From NCBI GenBank assembly GCA_027031945.1, contig JALVPE010000054.1:1-13314 (forward strand): a stretch of DNA of 13,314 nt, given 5' to 3'. The notes under the pieces are model-generated. The model did no database searches, was not told the DNA's origin, and saw only the letters and a program-made list of their open reading frames with translations. The translations under genes and the position numbers were made by a program. Positions within the stretch are counted from its first letter, which is position 1. Each line of letters starts with the position of its first letter. This stretch comes from Candidatus Moraniibacteriota bacterium. GTDB lineage: Bacteria > Patescibacteriota > Minisyncoccia > Moranbacterales > GCA-2747515. Of this stretch, positions 8,112-13,314 are shown one piece after another.

Positions 8112-9755
8112 ATGAAAAAATTAATAGTAATCGGAATTTTTTTTCTTGTTGGTGGAGGAATATTTTGGTACGTCAATAGTCATAAGGGTGTTGTTTTGCA
8201 AAAAACAATTCAAAATGTGGATAAAGTACTTAAGTTTGATACATTAGATGAAAGCACTAGACAACAATTTGGAGTTATTCAAGATATTGCAAATGCAATT
8301 TTGGCTCAAGATAATGTAACTCGTCGTTATTTGATATTGTTGCAAAATAATTTAGAATTACGTCCCGGAGGTGGTTTCTTGGGTCAATATGCAGTTATTG
8401 AAATAAAAAATGGTGAAATTGTTTCTCACAAAGTTGAGGACTCTAATGTTTTGGATAGTACTTATAAATCTGATAGATTACTTCCGGTAAGCTTGCAAAA
8501 ATATCTTAGTGATACTAAAAAAATGAAATTTAGGGATAGTAATTATTCACCTCATTTTCCTCAAAATGTAGAAGATGCAAAGCATTTTTATAAATTAGCT
8601 GGTAATGATGCTAATTTTGATGGTGTATTTGCTGTAAATGCTTCGCTTTTGGAAAAGGTGTTAGAAATTACGGGGCCAATTACTTTGACACGAAAGGATT
8701 GGGAAAAATATGGAGAATTTACTTCCGATGGAGCACTTATGAAATTAGAGAAAATTGTAGAAGAACCTTTTTTTCGGTCAGATGAGAGAAAAAAATGTGA
8801 AAAGGCACTTAAAAAAGCTGGTGTTGTTGATGATGGTGATAGTAGTAGTTATGCTCATAAGCAATGGAAATCGTGTAAGTATGATGAAAATGGGAAAAAA
8901 CGTAAGTTAATGAAACACAGTCAAGAAGCTACCCGTAAAGATATTTTAGATACTCTTTTGAAGGAAATTCTAAATAAGTTAGTTAAAATAGATAATATAG
9001 AACCGTTTATAAAAATGGCAACGAGTAGTCTTAATCAAAAAGATGTACAACTTTGGTTTAAAGATGCTAATTTACAACAGATAGCTCATGATGCAAATTG
9101 GACCGGTGAGGTTGATGAGGATTGGACTGGTGATTATGTAATGATATCAGATGCAAATGTAGGAGCTCTTAAGTCTGATTATTATATGAAACGTTCTATG
9201 GAGTATAAAATAGATTTTACAGGGAAGAGTGCAGAAGCAAATGACGTAGCGACAGGCAGGATGGTTCGTTATATTGGTGATAATGTGAAAGAACAAGTGA
9301 TGAATGGCACATTTGTGACAAATAAGCCACTTGCAACTGCGAGGATGACTTATGAAAATACTGCAACAGAGGTTAGTTATTTTAATATGGATTATCATTC
9401 ATTTACAAGACTCTATGTGCCAGATGGAAGTAAATGGTATGTGCGTGAATGGTTTGAACCACCAGGAGTTGAGCATGGTGTATTTGGCAATAAACAAGTA
9501 TATAGTTATAAATTTGATGTTTTGCTAGGCAAAACAATTCCAACCATGTTGCAATATACGTTGCCGGATAATATCACAGAAGAGAGTTATAAATTAAAAA
9601 TTCAAAAACAATCAGGCATTGGCAATATTCCACTCAAAGTTACTGTCATAACATCTAGTGGGAAAAAATATACAAAAGAAGTGTTATTTGAACATGATAT
9701 GATTTTTGAACTTCAAGACACTCCAAATGGTAAGGATTTGGTAGTTGTTGAGTAA
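8112..9755 (+). CDS. DUF4012 domain protein, membrane-anchored extracytoplasmic
   Basis: The 547-residue protein has a short signal anchor (residues 2-21, MKK then a hydrophobic run) and an extracytoplasmic body with the marks of DUF4012: YLILLQNNLELRPGGGFLGQY (73-93), FRDSNYSPHFPQNVEDAKHFY (140-160), FDGVFAVNASLLEKVLEITGPI (169-190) and the downstream DYVMISDANVGALKSDYYMKR (341-361). The family is common in Patescibacteria and Actinobacteria, often near glycan and envelope genes; its biochemical role is not established as far as I know. A hydrophilic Lys-rich region at about 222-275 carries the only two cysteines (Cys229 and Cys255), which could pair as a disulfide outside the membrane. The C-terminal third (about 420-547) looks beta-rich. 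It follows the PBP after 73 bases of A/T-rich spacer, and its placement suggests a role in cell wall or surface polymer handling. Confidence 0.88.
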   Translation: MKKLIVIGIFFLVGGGIFWYVNSHKGVVLQKTIQNVDKVLKFDTLDESTRQQFGVIQDIANAILAQDNVTRRYLILLQNNLELRPGGGFLGQYAVIEIKNGEIVSHKVEDSNVLDSTYKSDRLLPVSLQKYLSDTKKMKFRDSNYSPHFPQNVEDAKHFYKLAGNDANFDGVFAVNASLLEKVLEITGPITLTRKDWEKYGEFTSDGALMKLEKIVEEPFFRSDERKKCEKALKKAGVVDDGDSSSYAHKQWKSCKYDENGKKRKLMKHSQEATRKDILDTLLKEILNKLVKIDNIEPFIKMATSSLNQKDVQLWFKDANLQQIAHDANWTGEVDEDWTGDYVMISDANVGALKSDYYMKRSMEYKIDFTGKSAEANDVATGRMVRYIGDNVKEQVMNGTFVTNKPLATARMTYENTATEVSYFNMDYHSFTRLYVPDGSKWYVREWFEPPGVEHGVFGNKQVYSYKFDVLLGKTIPTMLQYTLPDNITEESYKLKIQKQSGIGNIPLKVTVITSSGKKYTKEVLFEHDMIFELQDTPNGKDLVVVE

Positions 9756-9791
9756 TGTTTTGAAAATTCTAAATCATTTATAGAAAAAATT

Positions 9792-10601
9792 GTGGCAAAT
9801 CATAGCATAGACATTCAAGAAATAATTCAAATTGCAAGAGGAGCTGGAGATATTGCTATGGATTTTTATGATAGAGAGTACTCCATAGAGCAAAAACAAA
9901 ACAAAACGCCAGTAACACAAGTGGATATTGCAATAAATGATTTTTTGATAGAAGAATTATCAAAATATAATAATCCAATTCTTAGTGAAGAGATAAAAGG
10001 TGATTTTGCAAAAAGACAAATAGCGGATTTTGTATGGATTGTAGATCCACTTGATGGCACTTCTGATTTTATACAAAAAACAGGGGAATTTAGTATAATG
10101 ATAGGATTGGTAAATAAAAATGGAGAAGTTGTTTTAGGAGTGGTGTATGCACCAGCGTTAGAAGAGTTGTATTATGCTCAAAAAAATACGGGAGCTTTTT
10201 TTCTTTGTCATTCCAGTGAAAACAAGAATCTTTTTCAACAGATTAAGATTAGCAAAAAACCACTCAAAAACGGTAAAATACTCGTTAGTCGCAATCACTT
10301 AGGAGAATATGAACAAAAAGTTGCTAGAAAAAATCAAATGGAGCAAGTGCCAGCAGGTTCAGCAGGGCTTAAAATTTGTTGGATTGCACGAGGTGATGCA
10401 GAATTATATATAAATTCAAGTAATAAAAGTGGATTATGGGATGTATGTGCTGCTGATATAATTCTATCAGAGGCTGGAGGAAAGGTTTTTGATAAAACTT
10501 GTAATCAAATTTTTTATAATCTAGAAGAAACAATGTTATTGAATGGGTATATGGTGTTAGGTTGTGATTTGGGTTGTAATAAAATTATTGCACATGTTTG
10601 A
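9792..10601 (+). CDS. Inositol monophosphatase-superfamily phosphatase, CysQ-like
   Basis: This 269-residue cytoplasmic enzyme belongs to the Mg2+-dependent, lithium-sensitive phosphatase superfamily. Visible motifs are TPVTQVDIAIN (39-49), the ligand pair SEE (65-67), WIVDPLDGTSDF (82-93, with Asp85 and Asp88 as metal ligands) and LWDVCAADIILSEAGG (215-230, with Asp217 as ligand). The stretch GSAGLKICWIARGDAELYI (189-207) is closer to CysQ, the 3'(2'),5'-bisphosphate nucleotidase that removes PAP, than to SuhB, but an inositol or other sugar phosphatase cannot be excluded. The start is GTG at 9792, 36 bases after the DUF4012 stop, and fits the family N-terminus. The TGA stop is followed directly by an in-frame TAA (10602-10604), a tandem stop. 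It probably belongs to the same transcript as the envelope genes, though its metabolic link to them is unclear. Confidence 0.87.
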   Translation: MANHSIDIQEIIQIARGAGDIAMDFYDREYSIEQKQNKTPVTQVDIAINDFLIEELSKYNNPILSEEIKGDFAKRQIADFVWIVDPLDGTSDFIQKTGEFSIMIGLVNKNGEVVLGVVYAPALEELYYAQKNTGAFFLCHSSENKNLFQQIKISKKPLKNGKILVSRNHLGEYEQKVARKNQMEQVPAGSAGLKICWIARGDAELYINSSNKSGLWDVCAADIILSEAGGKVFDKTCNQIFYNLEETMLLNGYMVLGCDLGCNKIIAHV

Positions 10602-10614
10602 TAATTGCCTGACA

Positions 10615-10643
10615 TTGAAGCATGGTTGTGAATATGGTATTAA
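10615..10643 (+). promoter_or_regulatory. Candidate promoter of the antitoxin gene
   Basis: TTGAAG (10615-10620, four of six for a -35) lies 17 bases before TATTAA (10638-10643), which is preceded by TGG (10635-10637) as an extended -10. Transcription would start near 10650, leaving a leader of only about 9 bases before the ATG at 10659. It is well placed for an independently expressed toxin-antitoxin unit. Confidence 0.38.
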
Positions 10644-10649
10644 TTAATA
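10638..10649. promoter_or_regulatory. 12-base perfect palindrome, possible antitoxin operator
   Basis: TATTAATTAATA reads the same on both strands and covers the proposed -10 box of the antitoxin promoter. Phd/YefM antitoxins generally repress their own operon by binding palindromes over the promoter, so this is a reasonable operator candidate. Because it is made only of A and T in an A/T-rich spacer, chance occurrence is quite possible. Confidence 0.28.
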
Positions 10650-10658
10650 TTTTAAATT

Positions 10659-10889
10659 ATGAAAACTATCAATGTTCGTGACTTACAAAGACGCTTTAAA
10701 GAAGTTTCTGAACAAATACAACAAGGAGAAAGCCTAATTGTTTTGAAAAACACAAAACCAATTTTTCGTATTGAGCCAATTACAAAAAATACAGACAAAG
10801 AAGTGTTTATGAAAGCAATTAAAGATATCCAATTTGAAGATAATGAGAATTTATCCAAAGATGCAGATAATATTGTTTATGAAAAATAA
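10659..10889 (+). CDS. Phd/YefM-family type II antitoxin
   Basis: The 76-residue protein has the typical Phd/YefM N-terminal DNA-binding fold: INVRDLQRRFKEVSEQIQQGESLIVLKN, a beta strand, a helix, a QGE turn and the strand pair that closes at IFRIEPI (51-57). The acidic C-terminal part (about 58-76) is what normally wraps the toxin and neutralises it. The antitoxin would bind its operator and repress the locus. Its last 11 bases overlap the start of a PIN-domain toxin reading frame (ATG at 10879), the classic order and coupling of type II modules. That toxin is truncated, so this antitoxin is probably an orphan now. The frame itself is intact with a normal length, suggesting recent loss of the toxin or a retained regulatory use. 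Confidence 0.85.
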   Translation: MKTINVRDLQRRFKEVSEQIQQGESLIVLKNTKPIFRIEPITKNTDKEVFMKAIKDIQFEDNENLSKDADNIVYEK

Positions 10890-10977
10890 AATTATCTTGG
10901 ATTCAAATATTTGGATAGCACTTTTAAATATCAATGATAGTTATTTTGAAGATGCTAAACAAATAATTTGTTTATGA
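10879..10977 (+). pseudogene. Truncated PIN-domain toxin (N-terminal remnant)
   Basis: An ATG overlapping the antitoxin stop by 11 bases opens a 32-codon frame: MKNKIILDSNIWIALLNIND then SYFEDAKQIICL and TGA at 10975-10977. The pattern LDSNIWIALL, with the first conserved Asp of the PIN active site, followed by DSYFEDAKQII, matches the opening strand and helix of VapC-like endoribonucleases. Intact PIN toxins are about 120-140 residues and carry three or four acidic residues, so roughly the last 100 residues, including the remaining catalytic acids, are missing. The frame stops 11 bases before a palindromic repeat (arm from 10989) and no further PIN sequence appears in any frame before the next gene. 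It should be catalytically dead. Confidence 0.7.
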
Positions 10978-10988
10978 CATAAAAAAAC

Positions 10989-11020
10989 CACGTCATTAAA
11001 TTTTTGCTCGCAAAGACGTG
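10989..11020. repeat. Short palindromic repeat (hairpin) at the toxin breakpoint
   Basis: Perfect 6-base arms CACGTC (10989-10994) and GACGTG (11015-11020) enclose 20 bases containing a second small hairpin, TTTGC/GCAAA (11003-11014). A run of seven A lies just upstream (10981-10987). Read on the minus strand this is a stem followed by G and seven T, the form of an intrinsic terminator, but no minus-strand gene leads into it. The minus strand also contains GTCTTTGCGAG, nearly identical to the core of the repeat at 11661-11694, so I call it a dispersed palindromic element that may also stop antisense transcripts. Confidence 0.55.
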
Positions 11021-11063
11021 AAAAATGAGTTATTATTATAGTATTATTAAACCAAAATAATCA

Positions 11064-12263
11064 ATGAATACATTTTTAATAAAAATAGGAAAATCTTGGC
11101 AAGTCATCAAGCGTGATGGACTTATAAATGGTTCAAAACGAGTTTTTGGTGCGTTTTTTGCTATGTTTAAGTCTGTTGGTAGTGGGGATATTTTGTTTAT
11201 TTCTGGTGGAGTGGGTGACAGTGCTAGATATCGCACTACACATGTGGCAGAAGAATTAGAATACAATGGTTTCAAATGTTCTGTTACAGTACAAGATAAT
11301 CCTAGGCTTGTAAGTTATGTGAATAAGTTTTTTATATTTATTTTTCATAGAACTTTGTATACGCCAAAAATTGAACAATTGATAAATGAAGTTAAAAGAC
11401 AAAATAAAACAATAATTTTTGAAACGGATGATTTGGTGTATGATCCTAAATATCTCAAACATATGGATTATTATACAAAGATGAATTCACTGGAGAAGAA
11501 ATTATATAATAATGGAGTGGGTGGTGAAATACTCGCAGATGAATATGTAAGGGTTGCTACAACCACGACACAGTTTTTGGCAAACAAATTAAAAGAAAAA
11601 GGCAAAAAAGTTTTTATAGTGCCAAATAAATTATCAATAGAGGATGTAAAAAATGCAACATTGTCATTGCGAGGAGGCACGACGAAGCAATCTCAAAAGA
11701 ACATGATAAAATTAGGATATTTCAGCGGAACAATAAGTCATAATAAAGATTTTGCCACAATCACAGATGCATTGACTGAGATAATGGAGAAATATCAAAA
11801 TGTAGAACTTTTGCTGGTAGGGCCGTTGGATGTTGAAAACGATTTAGTGCAAAAATTTGGTAGTAGGATAAAGCAATTATCATATGTAGAGAGGAAGAAG
11901 CACTTCACAAATATTGCAAAATGTGATATCAATCTCGCGCCACTAGAATATGACAATCCATTTTGTGAAGCAAAATCAGAATTAAAATTCTTTGAAGCAG
12001 GAATTGTGAAAGTACCAACTGTTGCAGTTGATAATGAAACATATAGAAATGCAATAGAAGATGGAATAGATGGGTTTGTAGCAAAAAATACAGATGAATG
12101 GGTAGACAAATTATCTCAACTTATAGAAAATGAAGAATTGAGAATAAAAATGGGAGAAAAAGCATATCAAAAAACAATTGCAAACTACACAACAAAAAAT
12201 GCAAAAAATACAGAATATTATGAATATCTAAAAAAGAGATTGTCACGTACATCTAACAAATAA
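11064..12263 (+). CDS. GT4-like glycosyltransferase carrying an in-frame repeat insertion
   Basis: The 399-residue product looks like a GT-B fold glycosyltransferase acting on surface glycans. The N-terminal half has GDILFISGGVGDSARYR (41-57), HVAEELEYNGFKCSVTVQDNP (60-80) and TIIFETDDLVYDPKY (116-130). The C-terminal donor domain runs from IKLGYFSGTISHNKDF (215-230) through VELLLVGPLD (247-256) and INLAPLEYD (289-297) to SELKFFEAGIVKVPTVAV (305-322) and ends with a helical tail. Residues 200-210, LSLRGGTTKQS, come from a GC-richer repeat inserted in frame in the linker between the two domains, where extra residues are likely to be tolerated, so the enzyme may well still work. The ATG at 11064 has the usual A/T leader; TATAGT at 11037-11042 is a possible -10. 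It is probably transcribed separately from the toxin-antitoxin remnant. Confidence 0.88.
   Translation: MNTFLIKIGKSWQVIKRDGLINGSKRVFGAFFAMFKSVGSGDILFISGGVGDSARYRTTHVAEELEYNGFKCSVTVQDNPRLVSYVNKFFIFIFHRTLYTPKIEQLINEVKRQNKTIIFETDDLVYDPKYLKHMDYYTKMNSLEKKLYNNGVGGEILADEYVRVATTTTQFLANKLKEKGKKVFIVPNKLSIEDVKNATLSLRGGTTKQSQKNMIKLGYFSGTISHNKDFATITDALTEIMEKYQNVELLLVGPLDVENDLVQKFGSRIKQLSYVERKKHFTNIAKCDINLAPLEYDNPFCEAKSELKFFEAGIVKVPTVAVDNETYRNAIEDGIDGFVAKNTDEWVDKLSQLIENEELRIKMGEKAYQKTIANYTTKNAKNTEYYEYLKKRLSRTSNK
11661..11694. repeat. Dispersed short repeat inserted in frame (LSLRGGTTKQS-coding)
   Basis: A 34-base block starts TTGTCATTGCGAGGAGG and ends ACGAAGCAATCTC, with ATTGC/GCAAT as inverted ends. Its G and C content is clearly above the flanking gene. 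From memory it matches a short repeat seen many times in unrelated bacterial genomes (the CATTGCGAGGAG...CGAAGCAATCTC type), which when read in this frame gives the peptide LRGGTTKQS. Here it keeps the reading frame of the glycosyltransferase. Rickettsia palindromic elements are the known precedent for such in-frame repeat insertions. Confidence 0.75.
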
Positions 12264-12311
12264 GTGAATTAACAAGAAGCAATATATAAGTTTACTCAGA
12301 ATTTTTTCTTA

Positions 12312-12341
12312 TTGTCAGATGGGTTTTACACATAGTATAGT
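12312..12341 (+). promoter_or_regulatory. Candidate promoter before the beta-helix surface protein
   Basis: TTGTCA (12312-12317, five of six) and TATAGT (12336-12341, five of six) are separated by 18 bases and lie 50 bases before the ATG at 12392. A second -10-like TATACT (12375-12380) is very close to the start and has no -35. The 128-base gap from 12264 to 12391 otherwise shows nothing I can identify, including no clear terminator. Confidence 0.35.
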
Positions 12342-12391
12342 TATAATATAAAATCTGTTGTTTTTTGAATAAATTATACTAAAATAAAAAC

Positions 12392-13314
12392 ATGAAAAAT
12401 TTTATTTTAAAATCAATCAATATAACCTTAATTTTAATAATCATTTTTGCACCATTGCGATTTGATTTTTTTTATATCATAAAATACATAAACGCAGATT
12501 TTTGGAGCGATAATTATTTAGAAATAACAGAGGACACTACATGGAACAGTGATACTGATTTGAGTGATTATGGAGAAGTGGAAATAACAAATAATGCAAC
12601 TCTAACAATAGAGCCAGGCTCACAACTGGTAATACCAAATATAACTATATTCGAAGGTAAAATAGTAGCACAAAGCACAATAGATAACAAAATAACATTA
12701 AAATCAAAAGAAATAAACTTAGAAGAAATAGCACAAGAATTAAATATACAAAACATAGATGATTATGATAGAGAATGTTTTGATGGAGGACCTACCATTA
12801 CATTTGATACAGATTTATCAATGTATAATCAACCTTCAATTTTTAAATTTGTACAATTTAAAAACATGGGAAGTTATATTGATGATAATATGAATTGCCC
12901 AGAATTAGGAACGATAGCATCAAAAAATCAAAAACAAAGAATTTTTAACACTGCTTTTGCAGTAGATGGATTAAAACGACCAGCAGTAAAAATCAATTCA
13001 GGAAAAGTAGAAATGGAAAATGTGATATTTGAGAGTAATGAATATACAGATATAGATGTAAATATAGAATTAGAAGAAGATTATTCACAAGATAGTTATT
13101 TACACATCAAAAACTCAAATTTCCAAAACAATGAGCAAAATACAGCAATGTTATCAACTGTAGGTCACTATGACTATGACGCAGAAGATGAATGTTATGA
13201 TAGTTGTTATGATAATTGTGATAGTCAATTGTGTATTGTAGGATGTGAAGAACAATGTAGAATACAAAACAATAATTTTTTTGAACCAGACAATACAAAA
13301 GTAGTTTTACAAAA
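12392..13314 (+). CDS. Secreted beta-helix-like surface protein with a Cys-rich module, partial (3' end outside window)
   Basis: The frame is open from the ATG at 12392 to the window end, giving the first 307 residues. A signal sequence or anchor is visible (KNFILKSINITLILIIIFAP, then a second hydrophobic stretch up to about 34, INADFW). The segment YGEVEITNNATLTIEPGSQLVIPNITIFEG (60-89) and later VKINSGKVEMENVIFESNEY and YLHIKNSNFQNNEQN have the strand-turn rhythm of right-handed parallel beta-helix proteins. Such exported proteins often bind or cleave polysaccharides or act as adhesins, and no catalytic site can be named. Residues 268-289 hold six cysteines spaced C-x3-C-x3-C-x4-C-x3-C-x3-C, probably disulfide-bonded or metal-binding. 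The codon choice is A-rich with many ATA isoleucines, unlike the T- and G-rich upstream operon. It follows a glycosyltransferase gene, so a surface role is plausible. Confidence 0.75.
   Translation, partial: MKNFILKSINITLILIIIFAPLRFDFFYIIKYINADFWSDNYLEITEDTTWNSDTDLSDYGEVEITNNATLTIEPGSQLVIPNITIFEGKIVAQSTIDNKITLKSKEINLEEIAQELNIQNIDDYDRECFDGGPTITFDTDLSMYNQPSIFKFVQFKNMGSYIDDNMNCPELGTIASKNQKQRIFNTAFAVDGLKRPAVKINSGKVEMENVIFESNEYTDIDVNIELEEDYSQDSYLHIKNSNFQNNEQNTAMLSTVGHYDYDAEDECYDSCYDNCDSQLCIVGCEEQCRIQNNNFFEPDNTKVVLQ

Noticed and set aside
10599..10604. Possible use of TGA as glycine (alternative code known in some Patescibacteria)
   Set aside because: The only gene ending in TGA has TAA as the very next codon, no accepted gene contains in-frame TGA, glycine is encoded by GGN throughout, and reading through the toxin TGA gives no PIN-like sequence.
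10981..11024. Intrinsic terminator for the antitoxin/toxin transcript
   Set aside because: The T run needed after the hairpin is on the minus strand only; on the plus strand the stem is followed by A residues, so it would not end plus-strand transcription.
1..13314. CRISPR arrays, tRNA or rRNA genes, and complete insertion sequences
   Set aside because: I saw no regularly spaced direct repeats, no cloverleaf or rRNA-like stretches and no transposase motifs on either strand.

Overview
The window reads as a piece of an AT-rich bacterial chromosome, most likely from the Patescibacteria (Candidate Phyla Radiation), a Parcubacteria-like lineage. This is inferred from the low GC (about 30 percent by eye), the DUF4012 protein, the Clp-like ATPase carrying a membrane N-terminus in place of the usual Clp N-domain, start codons sitting in A/T-only leaders without Shine-Dalgarno sequences, and dense packing on one strand. 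The standard code fits: TAA, TAG and TGA all end genes, and no gene needs TGA read as an amino acid. All genes I accept are on the + strand, and no gene-free stretch exceeds 300 bases.

Layout. 61-552 encodes a YecM-like protein of the VOC fold. An extended -10 promoter (566-574) then opens a long co-directional run: a polytopic membrane protein (605-1654), a membrane-anchored ClpB/ClpC-like double AAA+ protein (1680-4139), a small membrane protein (4168-4569), a GT4 glycosyltransferase (4635-5819), a class A penicillin-binding protein (5828-8038), a DUF4012 protein (8112-9755) and a CysQ/inositol-monophosphatase family phosphatase (9792-10601). The peptidoglycan synthase, glycosyltransferase and DUF4012 protein make this look like a cell-envelope block. 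The Clp-like ATPase may act at the membrane as well, but its D1 ATPase site is degenerate and its D2 pore loop lacks the usual aromatic residue.

The region 10602-11063 is a decaying toxin-antitoxin locus. An intact Phd/YefM antitoxin overlaps the start of a PIN-domain toxin that survives for only 32 codons and ends right before a palindromic repeat (10989-11020). About 640 bases further on, a second short repeat (11661-11694), sharing an 11-base core with the first, is inserted in frame inside a glycosyltransferase gene (11064-12263) and adds the peptide LSLRGGTTKQS without breaking it. The window closes in the 5' part of a secreted beta-helix-like surface protein with a regularly spaced six-cysteine module (12392 to the window end).

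The two observations I rate highest are the unusual membrane Clp-like ATPase with its polytopic neighbour, and the pair of related short palindromic repeats, one tolerated in frame in a coding gene and the other at the breakpoint of a lost toxin.
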